A stretch of 64,000 nt of DNA from contig NC_092520.1 of assembly GCF_037038585.1 (NCBI RefSeq), positions 60,602,501-60,666,500 on the forward strand. Direction: 5' to 3'. A program made the translations under genes and the position numbers. Origin of the DNA: Patagioenas fasciata. Its lineage: Eukaryota > Chordata > Aves > Columbiformes > Columbidae. Positions 49,779 to 62,000 of the stretch are shown one piece after another; the stretch's first letter is position 1; the number at the start of each line of letters is the position of its first letter. The notes beneath the pieces are model-generated. The model saw nothing but the letters and a program-made list of their open reading frames with translations, searched no databases and was not told where the DNA came from.

Positions 49779-49862
49779 GGGCTAAATTTTGCTATGCCTA
49801 CTTATCCTGAAATATTCTTCCACCTAGGGTAGCCCCCTTGATTTCAGTGGATTGGTCTGCTT
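49779..49862. repeat. Relic of an ancient palindromic interspersed repeat
   Basis: GGGCTAAATTTTGC at the left edge and CCTTGATTTCAGTGG in the centre match the edge and centre phrases of the relic at 9099. A TTTACACCAGTGGAAG phrase at about 48690 could be another fragment of the same family. The assignment is by pattern only. Confidence 0.4.
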
Positions 49863-50239
49863 GCAAAATAGTCCTCTAAAAAAACACAAAGGTGCCAGGA
49901 GAGGTTAAACTGATTATAAGAGCAATGTGCTGATTTATCTAGTAAGAGCTGGTCATTTCACCCTTTTAGATGAAATTTATTTAAAAGTTAATCACAATGG
50001 TATATTTTAATTTGAAGTTACAGGTGACATTCTCCAAATAGAAAGATCAGCAATTAACCCTAGCTGGGTACTACAAAGCCAAGAAAACCAAACCAAAGAA
50101 AAAGAAGTCTTGGCTGAAAAAGAATTTAGACATGATAAAACGATTGTATCAAATAGTGATAAACTTTGACTTTGGCTTCTGATTTTCTCTGTAAATTCCT
50201 AAATAGCTTCTTGTTTGGATATGACAGGAAAATAGACCA

Positions 50240-50259
50240 GGGTGGGGGGGAGGGTGGGG
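50240..50259 (+). other. G-quadruplex-forming motif
   Basis: Runs of G3, G7, G3 and G4 separated by single T, A and T bases fit the strongest class of quadruplex motifs (three 1-nt loops). It is isolated in AT-rich DNA. Confidence 0.8.
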
Positions 50260-50699
50260 AACAACAACAAAACAGTTATTATATTCAAGTGCATGACGTT
50301 TTAAAAATGACCTTCTACAAGTTATAAACTAAAGATAAAAAACGCTATTTATGTTCTGCTATCTATGGTCCAAAATATAGCCTGACTTTAACATAATTTT
50401 AAAGGTCTTTAAGAATGCAACAAAGTAAATATTTCTACTTCATTTTTTTTTTTACCTCATCAAAGCTAAATTAATCTCAAGCAGTTTTAACTGTTTTAAG
50501 TAATCAGCTTGACTGTCTCAGTTCTTTATGAAAGATAATGAGTTGTATTTGATCAGAAGGTTCATTAAAAATGATTACATGAAAAAAGAAAAGTCATTCC
50601 AAACACTGTTGTTAATTGGAAAAGATAAGTTGACATATGACTGAAGTTTGGATCCAAGTTAAGAGTCAAAGAAAATGTGTAACAATTTGTTTTCCCGTG

Positions 50700-51000
50700 T
50701 GCATTAGTTTGTGTGATGTTATGACATTAACAAGTCCCTCAGTTATATCAACTTTCATTTCACTGTGTGATGTTGAAATAATTTACATTTTTCAAAATTA
50801 CATTTGAGTTTCTGAGTATGAATTACCCAAGAAAGTAATTGCTTGTTTAGAAATCAATGTTTCTAATAACCAAACAAGTGTTGAATCATTACATTTTCAA
50901 GCGTCAGTCATATGCTTCATATGATTTCCGAATTGAGCGTGTCACATCATCAATATCTTATCCCTTTTAAATTGACTTAGAGTAAAAATGGTAGCCAGAG
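50700..51000. promoter_or_regulatory. Candidate conserved non-coding element
   Basis: It contains words such as AAGTAATTGCTTG and AATCAATG, a paired CATATG (GTCATATGCTTCATATGATT, 50908-50927), and retained CpGs in AAGCGTC, TTCCGAATTGAGCGTG. It has no open frame or repeat signature. Regulatory function is inferred from motif density and CpG retention. Confidence 0.3.
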
Positions 51001-52789
51001 AAAGTAGTTATTTTTCCTGTTTCATCTGCATAGCTATTATCATCAGAATAGCAAACAGTAAGCTTTCTTTGACTTGTCATGCGCAAATATTGCTTGACTA
51101 ACCCTACAGACCTCACAGAAGCCATATCTCTGGTTAAGATTTACAGAATTTACCATCATGTACCATTGTTACCTTTTCACAGGAAAGCAAGCCTTGTCTT
51201 TTCAGACATAACAAAAAGCACTGCTGTAATAAGAACACTCATAGCTTAACATTCAAGATACCTGAAACAATCAGGTAAGGTAAAAGGCAAGGGAGAAAGG
51301 AGGATATATAGGACTGATCAAAAGGAGATCTCCACTGAAACCTACAGCAAGATTTCAGCCTACGGGGAACAGATTATGCCAAGAATGTATGCTGAATACA
51401 TTTTTCTTCCTCAGAAAATTACATAGCACTTTGGAGTACAGGTGGGCAATAGGACTGTGAGTTCCCCTCCAAAACCTTTCTATTTTAAACACCATGTTGG
51501 GACAGAATGAATGGCATATCTCTCTCCATTTCTGTAGAGAGGGTTTAGACAGCAAACTTAAACTAGGCTCCTGACTTCCACACAGCTGACAGATGAGATG
51601 AATCCTGAGTGCTCTGGGGTCTCTGTCATTTTTGGGGATTTTGCAACAAGTCACCGAAGTTCAAAAAGTTGCTCAGGATCTATGGAGGATAGAATAGGTT
51701 TGCTTCCAAAGACTGTATTAGGTGGCATGTTTGAAAATCAGCCAAAACTTCAACTTGATCAAACAAAGGTGTGGAAGTACAGCTTTTCTTCTGTAGAATA
51801 TGTGTTGGATTACTAAAAAAGTAGATTTGGAAAAAAAAAAAAATCCATGACATGTCAGCTGTCTTCTCTATTAAATGGTTGTACCTGAAGGTTCCACAGA
51901 GCTGTTCAAGGCTAACTTACGAAGTAAATTGTAAAGTATTTAACTACTTTAGAGATTTTTCTTAATTGTTATGTCTTCAAGAGTGAGAATGTGTTCTTTA
52001 TCAGGGACTCTAATCAAGGAGCAACAAAGAAAAATACTGTGAAGACAATGTTTGTTTGACAATTCTACTTTTTTTCAAGAAGTTGTTGTATCTCGTAGTT
52101 AAAACTGATACTGCGAAGTAAGCAGGAAATTACGTCACTCATACTAATTTTCAGGTTAAATTCTACAGGAAATAAATTCAGTTATAATGCTTTTAAGCAC
52201 CTGGAGCTTAATTGTTCACTGCCTTGCCCTTGACTGAGGATATTTTTTTGAATGCGGTTTGTACAAGGTCATGACAATGCAAGATATGAGGCTGCAAAGA
52301 GTTCAGTCATTGCATCCTAAGGCTTTGGATCTGAAACAGTCTCTCTATAAGAAAATTTCTCTTCCAGAACATTCATAGAGGGCATAAATATTACTAAACA
52401 GGCATTAGACAGAAGAGTGACTTAAAGATATTGTACTGTTGATGTTTGTTTGAGGAAAGCCCAAAAATGTTGATGGAATTTATCAACTGATGTTAGTTGT
52501 GTCACTAAATTGCAGAATATATCTTTATAACTGGACCCGTTAAAAACTTTGTTGTGATTCAGGATATCATTAAACATCCTGGGACCCTTTTTCTGTGAAG
52601 AGTTGCTTCTTCTTATACTTGCCCAAAAACAGTTTCCACAGAGAAACATCTAGACAGTGCACCACTGTAGGCTGCAGACCCTCTGAAAAGGCACAGTGCA
52701 CTGAATATTAACACCATTTCACACATTCCCAAGATGTATGCAATTACCTCAGGGAGAGGAGCTGGGAATGTGAGGTCTCAAGGGCTTAG
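51001..52789. other. Non-coding single-copy sequence
   Basis: There is no gene or repeat beyond an A-run at about 51829-51842. Overlapping short frames at 51355-51816 on opposite strands have no recognised domain. Confidence 0.45.
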
Positions 52790-53165
52790 ATAATGACATA
52801 AAATAAATTGCAACGATTACCCGTGTATTTTTCCAAGAGACATATTATTTAAAACCTGTCTAGGCTTTTGAGAATGAAAGACAGAGGAATGTCCACTTTA
52901 TGAAATTGCTATTAACGTGTGACCTAGAGTTGAAGACAAGGTTAATTATGGGGTTTTAACAGAAGTATCATTCTGGTTTAATATCAGTACCCAGGCCTTA
53001 AATATTGAAGTAAGTCACATTTTTCAGGGACAATTGCCTTTGAATGAAGAATGGCGGGGCTCTGATCTTTGCTGACCCTATTGACTCCCACTGTGTAATC
53101 CATAGCAACAGCGTTGCTACAGCAACTGGGGAACACGTCGTAAAATAGGGTAAGACCATGAAATC
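52790..53165. promoter_or_regulatory. Candidate regulatory element containing an RFX site cluster
   Basis: The block has CpGs (CAACGATTACCCG, TTAACGTGTG, ATGGCGGGG, CAGCGTTG, CACGTCG) in AT-rich DNA, words such as GGTTAATTATGG, and the RFX half-sites listed separately. A 100-codon minus-strand frame (52984-53286) overlaps it but shows no recognised domain. I favour an enhancer over a coding exon. Confidence 0.4.
53104..53126. promoter_or_regulatory. RFX/X-box palindrome with a third half-site
   Basis: GTTGCTACAGCAAC (53113-53126) is two perfect 6-bp inverted half-sites with a 2-bp spacer, matching the X-box layout (GTNRCC-N-RGYAAC) bound by RFX factors, which control ciliary and immune genes. 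A third AGCAAC half-site lies 3 bp upstream (53104-53109) and forms an outward-facing pair with the first half of the X-box. The arrangement is seen directly; RFX binding is inferred. Confidence 0.6.
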
Positions 53166-56100
53166 TGATGTCATACTTCCACGAGATATAAAATTGCAAA
53201 TAGCTTCCTAAAGCAGATATATTGAATGATTGATATATCATATACAAATTATATGGGATCACTTTGAGTTGAACAGGGATGGTCATGCTGTGACACCACC
53301 AAAATAACTGGAAGGCAAGCCAGTCTTACTGGGCACATTCATGTTCTGGTCAAATGTTTGTCACTTAAGACAATTATCCTCAAAATGTGTGTATCTTTCC
53401 TTAATGTTTTTGTTCTCTCAAGCTTTCTTCTCTCATCTGGCTGTACTAGGTGATCAGTACACTTGATCTAGTCCCATACAGTTATTTCAAATTAAATGGC
53501 AAAGAAGATACAATTGTAATCAGTGTTGTGTGAATAAGAGGGAATTATTCAGGATATTGCTTATAGAGTTTCATTTTGCCATGTTTACAAGATGATTTTT
53601 CCTTGGCTTAGTGTACATCCATCCAATCAACATGTAATTTACATGGATGTTCACAAATACAACAGATAAGGTGGTAACACCAAATTCTACTTTCTGACAA
53701 AGAAAAATTATTCTTGACCACAGTGTGCTTCAGAACAAAATCATAAATGGCATCTTGTGGCTTTTAATCATAAGTAGAAAAAGCCAAGCAGTAAAATACA
53801 ACACCACAGAGGCTGAACTATCACCAATTTTTAAAAGGCTATGTTTTATCAAAAGCACAACAAAGCAATCTGAGAATAAAAGTCCTATTCTTCAGAAAAA
53901 AGTTCTTGCCGCTCCACCCTCACAACATTTGTTAATTAATATAACTGTGCAGTAAGCTTAAGTATGTCTCACTGAATGGATGGATTGTGCTATACATATT
54001 ATAATAGGCTCAGAAGCTACATGGCACAATAAAGGAATTTTTTTTTGAAGGATCAGAAGGACTTAGACTAATCAATTTTGTACAGTTTTTTTCCTGTGTT
54101 TGACAATAGTCAAAGCTGGATATTCCAGAAGCAGCTGTAAAACCTTTACATTGTATGCAAGCATAGATTTCTGTAACATAAAGCTAAATTTCTGTCAAAG
54201 CACAAATGGTGACCTACCTGTTTCCCCAAGCACAAGGTCTTATGGCTTCTGTAATTTGATTCTCTTTGGTTTTATATAGATGGTCAATGAGAAGTGTCTG
54301 TCTCTGAAAGTTTTACCTGATAACTTGTGATGCTATGTCCTACTGCATTTATTATGCTGGAGACATTCTGCCTCCATGGAAGGTTTTAAAAGTATGTTGG
54401 TCCAAAATATGAACCTTACTAACATATGCATCTTTAAAGATGACTTTTTGATATAGACAGTTCAAGGAGACATTCACATAAATCACAACTTCAAGCAACA
54501 GTGATCCTACTCTAACAAGGTCTAAGAGGATAAAAAGATGTGAATTGGTATATGCATTTTGAATGCCCATATAGATGATCACTGCCAAACAAGAATGTTA
54601 TTTTCCAGTTCCTTTTTTTTGGATGTTTTGGATATTTTAAGGCAGTTATGTGTCAAAAATTTTTATTTTCTCTAAAATTACTCCCTTTTTCACTAAACTT
54701 ACAGAAATGGATCGTGTATTTCTAAAAATGTTTTTGCTTTTAATCAGCTAATGTTCATATTTATGGCTTGTGAGAACAAAACAAGTCTTTTCTTTTTCAA
54801 TGAAAAAATTACCAGTACTTTATTTTAAAAAATCAGTACTACTCAACCAGCTGTAACATTCCTATAGATTCCTATAGATTTTCCCCTGCCCATTACAACG
54901 ACACCTCTTTCAGTGGGCTCATTTTCAGAGTTAAGACTTCAACGACCTCATTTAGTCACTCTGACTCTTCATTTCTATGGTATCTGAAGCACTTTTAGCC
55001 AGGTTAAAAAAAAAAAAAAAAAGTATTAAACTGAAATTATTATATTTTTGGAAAAGCAGAAAGTTTCTTTTAGGTTTGGGGGGAAAGGGGGGAGCAGGTT
55101 TAACAGTGCTTCATTTTTTAGCATCCCCTTCTGCTGAAGAAAGGACAACGAGCAAGTCCTACATGTCATTTGTGAAGGACATCACTGAAGAAGGCCTTGG
55201 CATGGCTAGCAGTCAATAACCACTCTTCTGGCCTGTGGGGCAGGTGTGATCTAAAGCGTGATCCCTAACTTGAGGTGACTGCCAACCCCTGACTACAGGA
55301 CTGTCACTCTCCATGGTGTACCCTATAGAGAGGGACCCCTGAGTGTCTAAACTGGGGGACCTATTGGCGTGTGTGTCAGCAACCTTCCTTGCTCACGTGT
55401 CTGGGTTTACTTCAAACAGGAAACCTCTAACTAAAATATAGATGCAAGCAGGGTGATTTAAACTCTTGCCTAGATCCTTCCTTGTATGAACTTTCAGTTC
55501 AAGAAAGCATTTAGCTTTCTTGTTTCCTCAGCTGAGATGATCTGAGACAATCCTGAGCATCCTTCATTTCCCTATATAGCACATAAGATCAGGATTTCAG
55601 TCTTCCAAGCTCAGCCATCTGCCATTTATTTAAATTATCTCCCCTTACTTCAGATTCTTCTGCCAGTCTGATGGGAATTACTCATCCATTTTGCTTTCTC
55701 ATATCTTTGGATACACACATGTACATGCACACATGCACCAATGAGGCACTTCAAGCACAGACTCTTGTACTGTGAATTCACAGGCAGCTCCTTCCAAACA
55801 CAGATGAGAGTCTGAAGTTCTACTGCTTCGTACTACTGATTAATATAGTCTGCAACCAGTAACTCATAAGCTTTATTTTCTTTACCTGAAATAAAATTAG
55901 TCACAAAACATCCCATGCGGTTTGAACTATTTTCAGTGGATATAGTTTATTTTATGGATGATTTTTTGTCTACATGAGCTTCTCTATTTTCACAGAGGTT
56001 CTCTTCCCTGTTATGAGTAGTATTCTGTGTGAAAAGCAAGCAACACTAATTGTTATGTCTGTTCCCCTTATGTTTCCTGGCATCAGGAGGAACTTTGCCA

Positions 56101-58954
56101 TTAGGTTCAGAGGATATTGGATCCAGCCCTAAACAGGCTCATGGACTGCAGTAACATGGTTTCCTCTTGTTTTCAATGGCAAACATTGTTCTTTCTATTA
56201 ATGTCCATGCAACACATCAAAGACTGATTCAGTCAAGGCAGGTTATAGCTAAAAAGAACATAATCCCCACCAACAAAGTTTAAGGCTGCAGCTATGATCT
56301 ATTTTGGCTAATAAACAAAATGGGCTTCGCAGGTGTCAGAATTCCACTGCAATCAACCACTAATCTTTGTTTTGCAAGAGTGAAATAACAACAAAAGCAA
56401 TTTATCTGTAAAATGACGAGTCAACTCTTGCCAGTTTTGTGTTAAAACAAGAGACTTCTGTAGGTATTTTTTAATATATTTTTAATCATGAACTTTTAAT
56501 TCTTCACATATGTGAGGTAGGGAGGGAATATTTCTATTATTTGATTGTTTTATCTACTTTCCAGGCTCAATTATTTTATCAGCTGAAAAGCTGGAAAATA
56601 TTATTATGACTTATAACTTCATGTTTATAATTAATTTCTTTTTTTTAGCCAGTCCCTATTGCACCGTTCTAATTCTGATAATGTTGACAGAAGGAGATGG
56701 AAACATTTACATTTAAGTTATCTAATAATTCCATTCATTCAAAGACATTGTCAAATATATAAACCACTTGCAAATAAACTGGCAGAATAAATACACTTCA
56801 TACTGCACAGTTCTCTTACACAGACAGATCTTAATCATTTTTTTGCATGTTCTATATTTTCATAGAGTTATATATAGCTTAGTTTTGTATGTAAGCATTG
56901 GTGCTTGGAAGAACAAATCATAAATCAGATTCTTATTAAACTGTAAGATCTTTAGAGCTAACATTCTTGTTTTAATCTGTGAGGGAGGATTTACAAGAAC
57001 ACTGGTGCATCAGTAATAAATAATTATAGTCTACAGTTTCTTTGCATTTTCCCTATTTTGTAACATGTTGTTATCAACTAGGCTTGCAGAATCAGAGTGA
57101 GTCTTTATCTTGCAAGCTTTGATTTTTCACTAGCAATTTTTGTAGCAATTATATTTTGATGGTTTGTCAGACATTCAGCCAGTAATGTAATTGGCTCTAA
57201 TTTAAAAAAATAATAATTTTTGCTGTACAAGTAGCCAAAGAAAACAAAGAACGGGGACAAAGGGTTAAAATCTGAACCAACTGCCTTTCCTCAGGAAAAG
57301 CCTGTAGTTGAGACAAGGGGAAATCATAAATGAGAATCATTTTCTCACTCCATATATAAATAAAGGGAAACTTTACTGTGAAAATATTAGCCATGAGGTT
57401 GTTTCTGACAGATGTCCTTACATCTTGATTCCATCACAGCCCAATGTAATGTTTTTGAACTCTACCTCATTTCAACATATATTTAGTCAGAGGGGAGGAC
57501 AACAGCAAAATGTAATATTTGGAGGTTTTATCATCATTTACTATCATTTGATAGTACAGAATATGCATACAGTCATCATCCAAATCATTATCCAATAGTG
57601 CCGAGCAAGTAGCAATCACAAGATTTAATGTGTACGCAAATGTTTCACATTAAAATCTGATAGACTGTATAGTACCTCCCACTAAAAGGAAAAAGGAGGG
57701 GAAAAGAATAACAAAAAGATGTAGAGGGAGCTATAAATTTTTATGCTTTTGTTCCTGCTTTCCCCTTTATACCCATAAGAATTCTGCCCCTCTTCAAGAG
57801 GCTGCTATTTTTTTGTGACAGTCAACTGCTTCCACTCAAGGTGACTGGATTTTTGTTCTTTCAGGTTTGTTTGTTCTGCATTTTTGTGGTTTCACTTCAG
57901 GTATAGCACCCTGAAATAAGAATAAGGAAGCATTTCTCTTCACAGTATATGCATATACAATGCATACAAGCCCCTTCACTCCTTAGCTTAGTGCAGCACT
58001 TCTGTGCCGGTTGCAGGTGGTAAAGCCCTGATAAGTTTCGGTTATTCCCACTGGAGTTTGTACTGCAAGAGATGTGCTTCCATTAACGCAGATCCGCATG
58101 ACCTCTGCAACATTTTGTCACATTCCTCACTTTAAAAAATCAAGAGTTCTCCATGGCTCCCTATCACACATGGTTCTCGGGACAAGACCTGGTTTGTGTC
58201 TGACACAACTGAAGCACCTCGCTCTTCAGCTGACCCTCACTGGCTGTGGTCTGAGCTTCTACAGGAGCTGACACTGCTGAGCTGTCTCATCTTCTCCATC
58301 TCTGTGACACCTCAGAGTGGAGATGTGGCTATCAACAGACACTGTGAGAAGAGGGCTTCTGATATATCCTACTGAAGTCTCCCCTTCACCAAAAAGAAAA
58401 CTCCCCACCCCACTGCAGAGGCCCTCTAATTCACTTTTGCTTCCTCAGGTTCCACAGGGTCAACAATTGTGTTCCCCATCATTTTATCTCTGCTGTTCCT
58501 TTAATGACAGGATGCCTATAAAAACACTCAAATATATGCTTTCAATATAGTCTGTCTGGGTAGATCTTCCACACAGTTGTTGGTTGGTTTAGTTTCAGTT
58601 TGGGTTTTTTTTTGTTATTTTTAATGAAGGCAAAAATACAACCATAAAGGTGATGTTTAAGGAGAAAAAATCCTGCTGTGAGGAAAAGGAAAGAAAAAAA
58701 AAAAAAAAGAAAAGAAAAAAGGAAAAAAACACAACAATCAGAAGAGTATCCTGTTGTTTGTTTCAGAAAGATGCCACGGAGATGACTAGCTTCACCTAAT
58801 GATGGCAAAGTCAGGTTAATTATTATTAAAAAAAAAAAAGTAAACCTGGTGCACAGTCAGTTTCATATGCTGTTTATGAAAATCTTGTTTCACTCACCAG
58901 AAACTCATTGTTTTGTAACTGTGAAACAGACCTTAAAGAAACATTATTACATTC
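53166..58954. other. Non-coding single-copy sequence
   Basis: There is no supported gene. It contains a 10-bp tandem pair (CCTATAGATT twice, 54861-54880), A17 at 55006-55022, and two G6 runs at 55078-55092. From about 55120 to 55560 it is somewhat GC-richer, with one exon-like open stretch (55122-55219) that I cannot assign. Confidence 0.4.
58679..58728. repeat. A/G-rich low-complexity tract
   Basis: Some 50 bp consist almost only of A and G, including a 16-A run. It produces a false Phe-rich minus-strand frame (58542-58808). Confidence 0.9.
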
Positions 58955-59063
58955 CTGTGCGACCTCACCTAGGCGTTCCTGCTCCAGCACGGGGATTGGA
59001 CTGGATGATCTTTCGAAGTCCCTTCCAGTCCCAAACATACGGTGATACTGTGATACTGTGAAT
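58955..59063 (+). mobile_element. CR1 LINE 3' end only
   Basis: About 110 bp of the CR1 3' end are present: GTGCGACCTCACCTAGGCG, then GGGATTGGACTGGATGATCT and AAGTCCCTTCCAGTCCCAAA, then a terminal GTGATACTGTGATACTGTGA repeat. This is a severely 5'-truncated insertion. It is closer to the family pattern than the copies at 603 and 29428, suggesting a younger insertion. It contains no coding sequence of use. Confidence 0.9.
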
Positions 59064-62000
59064 ATGGTACAGACTGATACAACAATCTCCACTTACTTTA
59101 AGCATTCACTGATCATTATTTCAGATATTCAATAGGTGTCTGGAAGAGACAAAGTGAAGGGGATTCCTTGGACACCCCATTAGGCTTTCTGAGATCCAAA
59201 TAAAGGAATTTTTTTTTTCTGACCCTCCCAAACACAATAACCAGAAAAGGATTTCTGGCAAAGAAGTTGAAAATGAAGTTATCATTGAGGTTTAGATACT
59301 GAAAGGGATTTGCAAAATAGCCAAGAAGATAGGAATGTTTTTATCATCCTCACAATGAAGTCAGAAAAGCCACTGATAATCAGGAGGTAACATAATTCCA
59401 AACATGGTCTTTTAGAATACACTACCAGTCTAACAGTGCTGTATGATTTTCATTGCCCTCACTTCATGTAAGCATCCTGAGTTCAAAGGCTTGATTTTTA
59501 GAGGATGGAGCTGAATCATTAGAAACCACCAATTTGATAATCTCCATTTTCTAGTATATACAGCAATACCTTAAAAAAAAATAAATAAAGTTCTGCCCTC
59601 AGTTATCTTAGATTGCTTCCTAATTATCTTGCTATTCCTAGGATATGGCTACTCAGAAGTGAGTTCCCTGAAGCATGGAGTTATCTGGACTAACTTAAAC
59701 TAGTTAGCTCAGACATCATTACCACTCCAGTGGCAGCAGTACGAGCTAATTTCTCTGCCTCAACAGAGCAAATTGCTTTAACTTCAGCAGAGATAGTCTT
59801 AGAATAAGAAATTGCCACTTTCCATAGAGATGGTGTACAATCTCTTCTTAAAGTGAGTTTTTAATGTGGGCACAGTAAATCATCATTAACATTTGTGTAA
59901 TATAGTGGGGATTTTTCAAATGGTGACAGATTTTCAGGTATGTAATGAAACTTTTCTTTGCCCATGAACAGATGAAACGATGAAGCAAAACTGAACATTT
60001 ACAAATGTTATCATTCATGGTACTGAAAGATCAAGTAGCAGAACTAAAGAGACAAGCAGATGCACTTAGAAAAAAATCAATGCTTATGAGATATTTCTTT
60101 GATGACACATACTTAGTTTCAGACTCCAAAGAGGTGACAGGAGAGGGAGGCCAGCTGCAGGGATGGAAAAGATGAGTGAAACAGAGATAAGGCACAAGAG
60201 AAACAGGATAATATAAAAGATAATGATTGAGTAATTGTGAAGACAGATACTAAGAGAGGAAGGAAGCATGGCAAAAACAGTGAATGCAGTAACAGTGTCT
60301 CATATATCAAGTATTGGATATCATAGGTGGTGAATCAGAAGTTTGAATACAACACTTCAAAATAAATAAGAAAAGAAGCGACAAAACAGTGTCATCCAGC
60401 CTAGAATATTTTTCACTAGTAGCAAAATTAAAGCATAGAAGGGAACACTGAGAAAGAGAGAGGTATTTCAAAGAAGAAAAAATATAGAAGCAAAAATGTT
60501 GTGATTTTTTTTTCCTTTAATTAAAGTTCATCTGAATTCTTTTGTCTCATTCAGCAATAGTTGCTGCTTGTTACTGAATTTTACTTTCTTTACTGTGTTG
60601 GCTTTTTTATTATTACTGTTATTATTACAAAGTTGTGTTCATTTAATAGGTGCCTTTGTTTTGCAGGCACATTGTTGTTAGGAAACGTTTAATAAAGACT
60701 ACCTTTATTAGCAGGTACCCTCAGTATCAACTTTACCCCTTAGGTACTGGCCTCCACTTGGCAAGTAGCACTGCACAACCTCAGTGAAGGACAACTCCAA
60801 CCAGGCAAATACTCCACTGCGTGCCACACAATTCCCTTCAAGACATCAGGACACACAGCACACATTCGTGGCAGAGCTGTGTCACTAAAAGTGCAAGGAG
60901 ATGTGCTCAAGAGGAATAATTAGAAGACACGTCATGCAGGAGGGCCTGTTCCACAAAGCCATAGCCAGGAATGTGTCTTCTAGTGTGAATTCTTTCCACA
61001 TGGAGCCCAATGGTATTTGCACACCAACACCACTAACAATGCCTCAAGGCTGACAACATAACTGCTCTGGTATCATTGCACCAGCTACAAATTACACAGT
61101 GGGATTAAACAGTTTGCTCAAAACATGAAATGTGAAGGGTGCATCAAGACTTTTTTTATTTTCCTACTATCCCTCTTAGTGAACTTCCAAGAATAAAAAC
61201 CAGTATGATCTTTATGGCGGTGATGCACCTTGCATTGCAGGGGAAGGAGAGTGGCCCACAAGAGAAGTTCTACTTCCAGTTTAAGGTCTAATACAAAACC
61301 TTATCTCCAGCACAGACCCTGACTTTATCGTTATGCAAAGAGCTATAATTAAATGTATCAGAAACCATGTGCCTCTATAAAGAATTCAATAAAAAATTAT
61401 CAGATCATCCATGAATCAATCTTACTGAATTTTTGACTGAGATATAGAACAGAAAATGTTTGCTTTTCCAACAGAGAAGTTAATTGTTGATTGAAAGTAA
61501 AACTAATGTTAGATTTATGTAAGGTTTTTGTCTTACTCTTTCCCCTAAAGTAAAAAGAAAAAAAAAAAAATTAAAAAGTATTCTCTTGATATAATTTAAA
61601 CCAGATCTAGTATGAAATTATTAATCCACAAAAATAGGACACAAGAGATGAAATTAGCTCATTCCTTTTCATACTGTTATCATAATCAGTTTGTTAGTAG
61701 CTGCTTCTCACTGTTAATTCAGCTGTAGATAATACCAAGTATGTAGGTGTCAGTTGACTTTTCTGAAAGTTATAAATGTTTTCGTTCTATTTCTCACACT
61801 GAAACTACTAGATAATTTGGCTCCCACACCATTCTCAAATTCTGTGACACCCGTTGTTTGTCTTCTGTACAAATGAAGTTTAAGCATCACATTACCATGG
61901 GCTTCACCCTCTGCAAGTTGCATTTATAGTGAGACCGAAAGTTTAAATTTTTTGAAAGTACAGCCAAAGCTGTAAGTTTTCCAACTGAAGAGAACTTTAT

